Shown here: positions 15,395-24,400 of the stretch, piece after piece
Layout of the letters: each line of letters starts with the position of its first letter
How positions within the stretch are numbered: the first letter of the stretch is position 1
Origin: WYEN01 sp049976205
GTDB lineage: Archaea > Thermoproteota > Thermoprotei_A > Sulfolobales > AG1
Direction: 5' to 3'
Assembly: GCA_049976205.1 (NCBI GenBank)
Contig: JBMFIR010000018.1
Span: 1-26,300, forward strand
DNA length: 26,300 bases
Notes under the pieces: generated by a model
The model's input: the letters and a program-made list of their open reading frames with translations, nothing else
Told to the model about the DNA's origin: nothing
The model's database searches: none
Translations under genes and position numbers: made by a program

Positions 15395-16085
15395 TAAGGC
15401 CCCTGTAGAGTTTTTGTAAATTATCTCTATTAACAAGTTCTTTTTGTATCTCAATCATCTCGGCTGGTTTATTTCTCATTATATATACTTTATCGCCTAG
15501 TTCTAGCACATCCTCAATATTATGTGTCACCATGATTATCGTTGATTTATTTGTAGAAACTATCTTTTTTAAGAGATCTATTATCTCTTCTCTATAATCA
15601 ATATCGATCATAGATAATGGCTCATCTAATAGAAATAAATCACTTCCAGATATTAATGCTCTGGCTAATTGTACCTTCTGTATTTCTCCTCCTGATAACT
15701 GCTTAGGATATTTATTTAATAATTCTTCTATACTTAATTTTTCAGCTACTTTATTCACGATCTCAGATATTTTAGAAGGATCCTCACTTCTTATTCTTAG
15801 AGGAAGCTCTATATTCTCTTTAACTCTCATCCATGGGTATAATCCATTTAGCTGTGGTATATACCCTATCTTACCTCTTAATTCTACGGGTCTTTTTCCA
15901 AAGATCCTTATTTCACCACGGATCGGAGATAATACTCCAGCAATTAATTTAAGAAGTGTTGTTTTACCAACACCGTTTGGTCCTAAAATAACAGAGATCT
16001 TATATGGATCGAAAACTGCTTTAAGCCCCTTAAAAATATAGTTCTTTTTGTCATAGGAAAAATCCACATTGTCTATAATAATCAT
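15387..16085 (-). CDS. ABC transporter ATP-binding protein (NitT/TauT/SsuB type)
   Basis: 232-residue ATPase energising import. Walker A GPNGVGKTT (35-43), Q-loop region IPQLNGLYPW (76-85), signature LSGGEIQKVQLARAL (130-144), Walker B LFLLDEP (150-156) and switch His188 (VTHNIED) are all intact. The ATG overlaps the stop of the binding-protein gene in an ATGA arrangement (16082-16085), so translation is coupled. The length and PWMRV motif fit the nitrate/sulfonate/taurine branch. Confidence 0.95.
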   Translation of the reverse strand: MIIIDNVDFSYDKKNYIFKGLKAVFDPYKISVILGPNGVGKTTLLKLIAGVLSPIRGEIRIFGKRPVELRGKIGYIPQLNGLYPWMRVKENIELPLRIRSEDPSKISEIVNKVAEKLSIEELLNKYPKQLSGGEIQKVQLARALISGSDLFLLDEPLSMIDIDYREEIIDLLKKIVSTNKSTIIMVTHNIEDVLELGDKVYIMRNKPAEMIEIQKELVNRDNLQKLYRGLNV

Positions 16086-17098
16086 TTTAGCAGATCCTCA
16101 ACGGCTTTCTGATAAGTTATTTCTTGAGATACTAAATTCTTCTCTCTTAACCAATTCAATGAATCATTGAATATACTCTCAGGCAGCCTCTTGATATGCG
16201 TGTTCCACTTAAGCATGAAAGAAGATCTTAGTTCTGCTGGGATCATTAGTTTCGCAGCTATAATTTCTCTGTATTTATCCGGGTTCTTAATGTAAAGATC
16301 TATTGCTTCATTTAATACATTTAATAGCTTAAGGATTTGATTCCTAGACATATTATTATTCAAGAGATCCTCTCTAGCTACTAGTACAACAAGATCTTGG
16401 TGAAAAGATACTAAACTCGCGTTTTTCGTAAGGGCTAATGAGCCCCAGGGATCTGGTAGAACAGCATACTCAATTTTTCCCTCAATAAGTAATTGGTATC
16501 TATTTAGTATACTAGGTATATCTACAAAGTTTACTTTGTGCGGATCAATGCCTAAGTTCTCGAGCATTCTCCAAGCAACGTACTCAATTATTGTGTTTTT
16601 AGACACAGCCACAGAAGATATATTCAGATTCTTGGTATCAATACCTGGTCTTCCTATAAGGTAGAAACCTATATTGTTCTCATATGATTTTTCGCAACAC
16701 ATAAAGGCTATGATTTTTATAGGTACACCGTTACTTATTAGCATAAGCGATCCTATGGGGTCGTGAATAGCTACATCAATCCTTCCAGTAATAATAGCAT
16801 TATCTCTATCTCGCGCCGAGCCAAACCATATTAACTCAATATCTAGTTTCTCTTTCTCAAATAATTTTTCTTGCTCTGCAACTATAAATGGAAATACGTC
16901 AATAACAGGTATGAGACCTACTCTTATTTTAGTAGAGAGATTAGCACCTACACTACTAGTGGCTACGGGAGTAGTTAACGTAGATAATTGTTGATTATAG
17001 ATACTTCTTGAAGTATAGAATATTAAACCGAGTAGCGATAAGGCTACTAGTATTAGGATTATGAAATAGAAGATCTTTTTCTCTAATCTGAACACCAC
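16082..17098 (-). CDS. ABC substrate-binding protein, NMT1/THI5/SsuA-like
   Basis: 338 residues. An N-terminal membrane anchor or signal (about 9-27, FYFIILILVALSLLGLIFY) is followed by a Ser/Thr linker and a type-II periplasmic-binding fold: IRVGLIPVIDVFPFIVAEQ, GRIDVAIHDPIGSLM, VAVSKNTIIEYVAWRML and AVLPDPWGSLAL. These match the NMT1/THI5/SsuA class, which bind small organic ligands such as thiamine-pyrimidine precursors, sulfonates or aromatic acids; the actual ligand cannot be read from the sequence. There is no lipobox Cys. GTG at 17098 or 17095 starts the gene, and with a TATA-like element around 17120 the mRNA could be leaderless. First gene of the operon, divergent from UbiD. Confidence 0.88.
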   Translation of the reverse strand: MVFRLEKKIFYFIILILVALSLLGLIFYTSRSIYNQQLSTLTTPVATSSVGANLSTKIRVGLIPVIDVFPFIVAEQEKLFEKEKLDIELIWFGSARDRDNAIITGRIDVAIHDPIGSLMLISNGVPIKIIAFMCCEKSYENNIGFYLIGRPGIDTKNLNISSVAVSKNTIIEYVAWRMLENLGIDPHKVNFVDIPSILNRYQLLIEGKIEYAVLPDPWGSLALTKNASLVSFHQDLVVLVAREDLLNNNMSRNQILKLLNVLNEAIDLYIKNPDKYREIIAAKLMIPAELRSSFMLKWNTHIKRLPESIFNDSLNWLREKNLVSQEITYQKAVEDLLK

Positions 17099-17162
17099 AG
17101 TATATTACTCTGGGTATTAATTAAAGTTTTATTGAAGAGATATTTTGTGGTGTTTAGGTTAT
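17099..17162. promoter_or_regulatory. Divergent promoter between the ABC operon and ubiD-ubiA
   Basis: The space between the two starts holds overlapping TATA-like sequences in both directions (AATTAAAG with TTTTATTG rightward, CTTTAATTAAT leftward, all near 17115-17133). A GTGGTG (17147-17152) lies before the UbiD ATG. The promoters are so close that transcription of the two units is probably exclusive or co-controlled. Confidence 0.4.
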
Positions 17163-18602
17163 ATGTTCAAAGATCTGAGAGATTACCTTTATTTTCTCGA
17201 AAAAAAGAAAATGATTATTCATATCAATTATGAGTTGAGCCCCTACCTCGAGATCCCTGAATTTGCGAGAAGAGCGATACTATCTAGGAAACCCACCGTG
17301 GTTTTCGACAGAGTTAAGGGATTTCCTGAGTGGAAAATGATCTCAAACATATTTAGAGATCTAGAGACTATAAAGATGATTCTAGGTGTAGAAAAACTTG
17401 AGATGATTGGAGAGAGAATAATTTCTTTTCTGGAGAAATCTCCACCTAAAGATTTTATTGACAAGATCAAAGAATTCGTAGACGTATTAGAAATGCGTAG
17501 ATATATTCCAAAGAAAGTAAGTTCAGGAGATTTTGAAAAGAATAGGTTTGAGAAAGGATTCGATAAAGTTCCTATACCTAAGATATGGCCTGGTGATGGA
17601 GGTAGGTACATAACTTATGGATTAGTTATTACAAAAGATCCTTTGAGAGAAATCTATAATATGGGTGTTTATAGGGTTCAAGTAATTGATAATGAGAGAG
17701 GAGCTATTCACTGGTTTATTCATAAGAGAGCTGCTTACTCCATGAGGAATTATTTAGTTAAGGGCATAAGAAGGATCCCTGTTGCAGTAGTTGTAGGAGT
17801 TGATCCAGTTACAATGCTTGTTAGCGCTTTTCCTGTGCCTTATCCTATAGACAAATACTTTTTTGCATCGATGATCAGGGGAGAGTCTCTAGAAATAGTT
17901 GATTTAGGGGATCTTGAGGTCCCTGCTCATGCTGAAGTTGTTTTTAAAGGGTACGTATATCCTGATCAGTTAGTGGAAGAAGGACCCTTCGGAGATCATA
18001 GAGGTTACTATGATACGATTTCAAAAGTGCCATTATTCAAATTAGAGGAGACTTTTTACAGAGATAATCCATATTACTATTTCACAGTTGTTGGGCAACC
18101 ATATATGGAGGATACTTGGATTGGTAAAAGTGTTGAGAGAATATTTCTACCATTCATAAGATTCATTTTCCCTGAGATAGTCGATATAAATTTGCCTCCA
18201 GAGGGTTTGTTTACCGGTGGTATAGCAATAGTCTCAATAAGAAAATATTATCCGGGTCAAGCTAAGAAAGTTATGCTTGGTTTATGGGGTTTAGGTCTCT
18301 TCTCTCTAGTTAAAATAATTATTGTGGTTGACGAAGATATTAATATTCATGATTTGGGGCAGGTTCTATATGCTATCGCTACAACAGTTGATCCTTCTAG
18401 AGATATTGCTATTGTAGAGAATGCTCCAACAGATGAACTTGATTTTGTGTCTAGGGAGAGAGGTCTTGGATCAAAACTAGGTATTGATGCAACAAGAAAA
18501 CTTCCCGAGGAGAATTATGGTAGAAAATGGCCTGATAAAATAGAGCCTGATCCTGAGATATCTAAAAAAATTGATGAATTAATAAAGAGATTAGGTATCT
18601 GA
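17163..18602 (+). CDS. UbiD-family decarboxylase
   Basis: 479-residue decarboxylase of the UbiD family, which uses prenylated FMN made by a UbiX partner (not in the window). In most archaea the single UbiD homologue is trans-anhydromevalonate 5-phosphate decarboxylase of the modified mevalonate pathway; an aromatic-acid or quinone-precursor decarboxylase is the alternative. Seen: GVYRVQVIDNERGAIHW with R171, the metal/prFMN region DPVTMLVSAFPVPY, PAHAEVVFKGYVYP and EEGPFGDHRGYYD (E272-E273), which are family hallmarks. ATG 17163 starts the usual N-terminus (MFKDLRDYLYFLEKK). The frame extends to a TTG at 17145, but those residues are not needed. UbiA follows 2 nt later, so the two are one operon. 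Confidence 0.9.
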   Translation: MFKDLRDYLYFLEKKKMIIHINYELSPYLEIPEFARRAILSRKPTVVFDRVKGFPEWKMISNIFRDLETIKMILGVEKLEMIGERIISFLEKSPPKDFIDKIKEFVDVLEMRRYIPKKVSSGDFEKNRFEKGFDKVPIPKIWPGDGGRYITYGLVITKDPLREIYNMGVYRVQVIDNERGAIHWFIHKRAAYSMRNYLVKGIRRIPVAVVVGVDPVTMLVSAFPVPYPIDKYFFASMIRGESLEIVDLGDLEVPAHAEVVFKGYVYPDQLVEEGPFGDHRGYYDTISKVPLFKLEETFYRDNPYYYFTVVGQPYMEDTWIGKSVERIFLPFIRFIFPEIVDINLPPEGLFTGGIAIVSIRKYYPGQAKKVMLGLWGLGLFSLVKIIIVVDEDINIHDLGQVLYAIATTVDPSRDIAIVENAPTDELDFVSRERGLGSKLGIDATRKLPEENYGRKWPDKIEPDPEISKKIDELIKRLGI

Positions 18603-18604
18603 TC

Positions 18605-19549
18605 ATGAGGAGACTTGTGGTAGGCTATTTAAGACTAGCTAGACCCTCCACATCAATATCAACACTCTTAACATCTATTGCCTCATCTGTGTCCTATGAT
18701 AACCCTCTTAAATACATTGATCCTTTATCACTCGCGTTGCTTTACCTAGGTGTCTTCTTATCTCATGTGGCTGTGAATATATTTAATGACTACTTTGACT
18801 ATAGATCTGGAATAGATCTATACACAGTGAAGACTAGTTTTAGCGGTGGCTCAAAAGCAATTGTTGAGGGCATAGTCAGTGCTTCAGAAACTCTCTATAT
18901 GGCTACTATCACATTATTTTCCGCAGCATTAATAGGTTTATACCTAACTATTCTCAGAGGATTAATAGTTCTCATCCTAATGATCATTGGGGCAGTAATA
19001 GTAGTTGGCTACACACTATTTTTCACTAAGATAGGTCTCGGTGAATTAAGTATTTACCTGAAAGGTGTTTTTGTCTCAATAGGAAGTTTCTATGTAGTAT
19101 ATCAAAAAATAGATCTTTTGTCTCTAATCATAGGCTCTGTATACGGGTTATCTTCAGTAATTATTTTATTTATTAATAGCGTGCCTGATAGAGATATTGA
19201 TAAAATGTTTGGTAGAAGAAATTTAGTTATTATCTCGCAAGAGAATAAATTGTGGATAATTTATGTGGTTCTCATCGGTTTATTAATGATGAATATTCTT
19301 ATATTATCTCTATACATAGACACATTGATCTTCTATATTTACTTAATACTTAGCATAGGAGTAGTTCTCTTTATGAGCATCAATGCATTATATCTCAAGA
19401 AAGTTTTATCAATAAATGAATTATTCGTTAACAGGCTAAGTAAATTATCTAATGCCGCATCTATAAATATCTTTTCTCTAAGAGTAATTGAGTTTTTAAC
19501 CGTATACGTGTTTATAATAAAAAATTTATTGTTTGAGACAGGGGGTTAG
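18605..19549 (+). CDS. UbiA-family prenyltransferase (MenA-like)
   Basis: Integral membrane prenyltransferase with about eight hydrophobic helices, 314 residues. First Asp-rich motif NDYFDYRSGID (61-71), followed by the TSFSGGSKAIVEG stretch (78-89) seen in MenA-like archaeal members. The second motif is NSVPDRDIDKMFGRRN (191-206). These bind the Mg2+-prenyl diphosphate. It probably attaches a prenyl tail to a quinone or related aromatic ring in the membrane; a lipid-forming digeranylgeranylglyceryl phosphate synthase is less likely because of the MenA-like motif. ATG 18605 lies 2 nt after the UbiD stop. The stop codon is interlocked with that of the convergent PNGase-like gene in TTAG (19546-19549). 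Confidence 0.87.
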   Translation: MRRLVVGYLRLARPSTSISTLLTSIASSVSYDNPLKYIDPLSLALLYLGVFLSHVAVNIFNDYFDYRSGIDLYTVKTSFSGGSKAIVEGIVSASETLYMATITLFSAALIGLYLTILRGLIVLILMIIGAVIVVGYTLFFTKIGLGELSIYLKGVFVSIGSFYVVYQKIDLLSLIIGSVYGLSSVIILFINSVPDRDIDKMFGRRNLVIISQENKLWIIYVVLIGLLMMNILILSLYIDTLIFYIYLILSIGVVLFMSINALYLKKVLSINELFVNRLSKLSNAASINIFSLRVIEFLTVYVFIIKNLLFETGG

Positions 19550-21273
19550 GGATAAAGTTCGTATTTGATGAAGAATTCTTTAAAGTCTCCAAAGATCTTG
19601 GCTAAACTCGCCTCGGTAACTATTCTAAACTCCTCCTCGTACCCAACGAAGTTGTATAGCACTACAGCTTTTAGTGTTTTTGTTGTTGTTGAGGAAGCGG
19701 ATGGTAACCCTATTATTACGGCTCCTCCATAGGGATCTATTACTCTTAGTCTCGCCACAAATCCTCCGTCAACATAAACCTGCTCGCTAATATCCTCTCT
19801 ATAGCAGTCTTCTCCTACTCTATATCTTAGCATAGATGTCTGAGCTACTTTAACAAGATCTTTCTCTTCTAAATCTACTATATAGGGTATTTCTCTTGTT
19901 GGTGATACTAGTTTTTCTGTGTATCTGGTTCTCATATCAATGTACCATGTTCCTATTTGTCTCTCAAGGAAACGATCTATGGATCCTACTCCAGGACTTG
20001 TTGCGAAGTTAACAAAACTTTGTAGAAGTGTTAGATTCATGTAGGACTCTGTGCTCGAGATGGTGGCTATTGTGTATCCTGTTGATAAAGTAGATATATT
20101 TAATTTACCCTCGCTTGTTTCTAGATAAGCGGTGTAAGAGATCTTGTATCTAGTGACTTCAGTGTAGTAAGAAACTGTTGATGTGACATCTACTATCAGT
20201 GGTTCATCTCTATACCATGTCTCTTGAGATATTATCTCGCCACCTGTGATCTTTAAACCATCTTTAACCCATGCAAGTAATGCTCCTCCGACAATCACAC
20301 TGAAGTGCGGGCTATGGGCTCTCTCTGACGCGAGTTTCATACCCATTATGTGAAAACTTATATTTGCTGTACTCCCTTGTGCTAGATGTGGTGTTAAATC
20401 AATTATTTCGGGACTCTTCATGTAGTGAGTATTTATTGATGTCATAGGTCTCCAGTATAATGGGAAGATTCCGCCAGTGTATATTGTTGGGAACACGTGG
20501 AATACTCCAGCTAGTTTATTATTGTAGTACATAAGAATATCTCTTACAGAGGGTATATTTCCGTAGAAGAACTCATCTAATCTACCTGGTTTCGTGAAGA
20601 GATAAGCCGCTAATCTATATGTTCCCTCAGGTAGTGATACTTGTGAATAGAGAGTTGTTTTTGAGGGAGTGAATTCTGCGAGAGAGTCTCCATAAGGATC
20701 TCTCCATAGAGGTATGTAGTGAGTAGGTACCCACTTAGGTGTTGGACCAGGATATAGATACAAGGTCGCATTAACTAGAAAAACTCCTGGAACTAGATTT
20801 GGAACAACCCAGTTAGCTAATACTATACTGAAATTAACTCTTCCCTTAAAGAGATTTAGGAAGAGTGTGACGTCCGTCTCAGCTGTTGAGTTTAGTCTTT
20901 GAATTGTTGAGCCCCAGTAAATTGGTATTCCATTAGCGAATATCCATAGTATTCTATCATACTGTCTATCGGTTAGTCTAATGCTGACATTGAGTATAGC
21001 TCTCTGATAAGATCCTGGGGGAATATCTATTGTAAAGATCTTTGGTGTGAAACCTGTTGTGGCAAAACTCTCATTATCAGCTATTTTAACGATAACTGGG
21101 TTAACATCTCTTGGTGGCAATGGTTTGAAGGGCTCGAAGGACCAATAAGATGAGAAATCTCTTGGATTATTATATATTATAGTTTCTGAAGCGGTCACTA
21201 TAGATACGTGGATAATTAATGATGTGAATAATATCGGTATTAGAACTGCTGTTAATAATATATGCTTATTCAT
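19546..21273 (-). CDS. Secreted PNGase A-like protein (peptide N-glycosidase amidase family)
   Basis: 575 residues with a signal peptide (about 1-28, hydrophobic core LLTAVLIPILFTSLIIHV) and many N-x-S/T sequons, so it is an exported glycoprotein. The N-terminal part resembles eukaryotic-type PNGase A (amidase that removes N-glycans from Asn): TDRQYDRILWIFANGIPIYWGST (102-123) parallels the family's FDR...GVEIWR-STAEP segment. It is followed by the TAETDVTLFLNLFKG and FLVNATLYLYPGP strands. The conserved Glu in GVEI is replaced by Pro here, so activity is not assured. The C-terminus has no membrane anchor. Start ATG 21273, with AGGTGTC 5 nt upstream. It sits downstream of the S-layer gene, which is heavily decorated with N-glycosylation sites, so glycan trimming or turnover of envelope proteins is a reasonable guess. 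Confidence 0.7.
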   Translation of the reverse strand: MNKHILLTAVLIPILFTSLIIHVSIVTASETIIYNNPRDFSSYWSFEPFKPLPPRDVNPVIVKIADNESFATTGFTPKIFTIDIPPGSYQRAILNVSIRLTDRQYDRILWIFANGIPIYWGSTIQRLNSTAETDVTLFLNLFKGRVNFSIVLANWVVPNLVPGVFLVNATLYLYPGPTPKWVPTHYIPLWRDPYGDSLAEFTPSKTTLYSQVSLPEGTYRLAAYLFTKPGRLDEFFYGNIPSVRDILMYYNNKLAGVFHVFPTIYTGGIFPLYWRPMTSINTHYMKSPEIIDLTPHLAQGSTANISFHIMGMKLASERAHSPHFSVIVGGALLAWVKDGLKITGGEIISQETWYRDEPLIVDVTSTVSYYTEVTRYKISYTAYLETSEGKLNISTLSTGYTIATISSTESYMNLTLLQSFVNFATSPGVGSIDRFLERQIGTWYIDMRTRYTEKLVSPTREIPYIVDLEEKDLVKVAQTSMLRYRVGEDCYREDISEQVYVDGGFVARLRVIDPYGGAVIIGLPSASSTTTKTLKAVVLYNFVGYEEEFRIVTEASLAKIFGDFKEFFIKYELYP

Positions 21274-21407
21274 TTAGACACCTTTCCTAAAAAATTAGTA
21301 ATAGACACTTAAAAAGATTAGTAGAGAGAATGAGATTAGCTATCTAAAATTATTACACGTGATTTAAAAAGGAAAATTATTTGAAAAAAGAAATTATTGA
21401 GTTCTTT
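21274..21407 (-). other. S-layer gene terminator and PNGase-like gene promoter
   Basis: Downstream of the S-layer stop on the minus strand are two oligo-T tracts (TTCTTTTTTC about 21381-21390 and CCTTTTTAAA about 21364-21373), fitting archaeal termination. Closer to the next gene a TATA-like CTTTTTAAGT (about 21308-21317) and AGGTGTC (21279-21285) precede ATG 21273. The two genes can therefore be transcribed separately. Confidence 0.45.
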
Positions 21408-24400
21408 TTATTTGGCTGCTGTAGCTTTTCTCATTGAGAGATAAGCTAGTAGTGAGAACACAAATGCTAGTAGAGCTAGCACAGTTGCTACGTATAGTAC
21501 TATTGATGCTGTACTTAGCTGACTTGATAATGCACTCTGTGTATCAGATAATGATTTCTTGAGGTCTGCGAATCCACTATCAACCTTACTACTGACAGTA
21601 TCTACTTTAGATGATACACTATCAACCTTACTACTAACTGAGTTAACTGCGCTAGCAACATTATTAACACTTGTTTGTAAAGCACCTACGGCACTCTTTA
21701 CATCACTTACAGCAGCACTCACGCTATCAACTTTACTACTGATAGAAGCCACTGCATTCTTTAGATCACTTACAGCAGATGATACAGTGTCTATCTTCGT
21801 TGATAATCCAGAGACTGTTGTAGTTAATGTAGCTAATGTAGAGCTCATTCTATCACTCAGATCCTTTAGCTGTGATAACACTGTGCTTAATCCTGATGTT
21901 ACATTGGTTAATGATGTTGCTAGAGTATCAATCTTACTAGATAATGCAGATACTTTGGTGTCTAGTGCTGATATAGCTGATAATATATCAGATCTAGCTG
22001 ATGAAACAGCGGTTTGTAATGCTGATACCTTTGTATCCACACTTGATATAGCTGATAATATATCAGATCTAGTCTTTGATAAATCAGATGATAAAGCGGA
22101 CACAGCAGTAGTTAATGCATCTACTTTGCTACTTAAACTACTTAGGTTCTCTGATAATCCTCCGAGCTGAGATATTGCGGTGTCTAATTTACCAGATAAT
22201 TCTGTTAATGATGCCGATAATTTAGTGTCTAATGCTGATAAACTACTCAATATCTGACTAGTTGCTTTAGCAAGATCATCTTTAGTAGCCATAATCGATA
22301 TATTGTTAATAACGAATACGTATCCTCCCATTGTGACGCTTGCGGTAGCTGATCCTGGTGGTAGATAGAGTAACTCAACTAAGTACTTACCTGGCTCCAT
22401 CATAGGTATCCATAAACCAGGTTCAATAACTCTACCAGCAACACTGTAAGCAACCAGTACTCCATCAGCGTTAGCATTCCATCTACCAACATTATTGTTT
22501 ACACTAGCTGTCGCATCAGTATTGTTGATTAACACCGCTAAGAATTGCACTCCTGGAGTGAATCCGGTGCCTACGACTTTCACTATCCCTGAACCAACTA
22601 TTATCGGCGACGCTACCCTCGTAGTGGAGTTATCAGCTAATACACCTAGTTTCACTCCTAGATCCACTAAGAGTATCTTTGGATACACTATTGGATTAAC
22701 ACCACTTAGGAAAGCAGTTCCATTGTAGAAGAAAGTGACCTCTTTATATCCCGTTACGCTACCAACCACAGATATAATATATGTTCCGCTAGGTAGTGTT
22801 GGCACCACAAAGACTATACTAGCCATACCATTAGCATCTGCTAAAGCAGATCCTCTGTATACTCCACCGAAGTAGAATGATACGTTTTCACCAGGAGCTA
22901 ATCCAGAGACTACCACCTGTACATAGTCTCCTAAGTAGTCACAGTCTCCAGCATAAACTGCGCAAGCTCCACAATACTTCATGCCCACGACTCCCTGGCT
23001 CTCCGGGCATGGGCAAGCCTCTATTCTAGCATTGTTGTAGTAGCCTGCAGACACTCTATTATCTGGACTATACTTACCGAATACTATCTTAGCCCAGTAC
23101 GCAGCTACACCTATGATTATAGCCTCTGTGTATTCGTAGCCCCAACTATCAGTGCCCTTGAGATAGTGAACACCAAATGTTAATTGTGATGGCAGATACA
23201 CGTATGCGTAGGTAGCATTTCCATCACTGCCCAATGGTAGAGAAGCGTTTAGTACTGTTAGATCTAGTCTAATTGTTAAGTTGTTGTAGAGGAATGGTGC
23301 ATTGGGTATAGCTGTTGTCCATGGATAGCTGGGTCCATATCCGTATGCTGCCACAACTAATGCTTGTCCAGGCATGTATGGTCCTGGAGCAGATGCTGGA
23401 GATAATATTAGTAATATTGGTCGCACTAGATAGTACTGGTTCAGGAATGGATATGATGTAAGAGCTAGAGATGTCAGCTTTACCTTGAGTGTAGCTAATT
23501 GTGTTGATGCATCATAGCTAAAGCATATTCTATACTCATATCCTGCGTATTCCTTTGGTGGAACCTTAGCACTTAATTTAGATACTCCATCAAAGCTATA
23601 GTTCCCTGGATACTCATAGTACCAGCTGAATACTGTGCCATCAGGTGCCTTCAATAATATTGATAAATTGGCGTACGATATAACAAACTGGTATTGTCTC
23701 AGTACTAGCAGGATCTGGTTTGGATATCCGTAAAATGATGCGTAGAATACGTAGCTTCCAGCCGGAGAGGGCGGAGTGTCGCTCGAGTTTATATCATAGG
23801 CTAGAGGCGTTATATTGAAGTATACTACTGAGACATTTGCTTTTATTGTATCGTTATATGCAGATGCAACTGATACATTGAACAATTGTGTGTATGGTAG
23901 TGTTGATGTGTTGTATAATGCGAATGTCACGTTGCCACTTGTGGTATTCCAGTTAGCAGCTAATCTATAGCTGTAGCCTCCGTATGTAAAGTCTATTCTC
24001 AGAGTATCTGTTATGGTGTATGAGGTGTCGCTTGATTTCACTACGTAATCCCAATTACCTTTTACATATGATACAGCGGATACCTTTGCTCCGTTTGGAA
24101 GTGATAGAGGTACTGTACCTTTTTTACCTAGAGGTATAGTTGTGCTATTAGTGAAGGTCTGTGGTGCTGGGGATACGTAGACTACTACGTAGTAGTCTCC
24201 AGCACTCATATTGAATAAAGTTGATGATGTTCCTAAGTTAATCACTAAGTAGCCATTCACATCGGTTTTGTTAGTTGTTGGGTCTAGAGTAAAGTTGTAG
24301 TTAATACCTGTGTAGTTTCTATTAACGAGTTGTATCATTGGAACAGAAGATTTTGGCGGGAACCCATATAAGTAAACATATACATAGTTGTATTCGCATA

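Noticed and set aside
15395..15454. Upstream start of the permease at 15454
   Set aside because: It would overlap the ATPase gene by 68 bp; ATG 15394 gives a normal short overlap and a family-like N-terminus.
21559..22170. 203-codon open frame on the plus strand opposite the coiled-coil region
   Set aside because: It mirrors the repetitive Ser/Asp/Val codons of the stalk on the other strand; no ribosome-binding site and only low-complexity residues.
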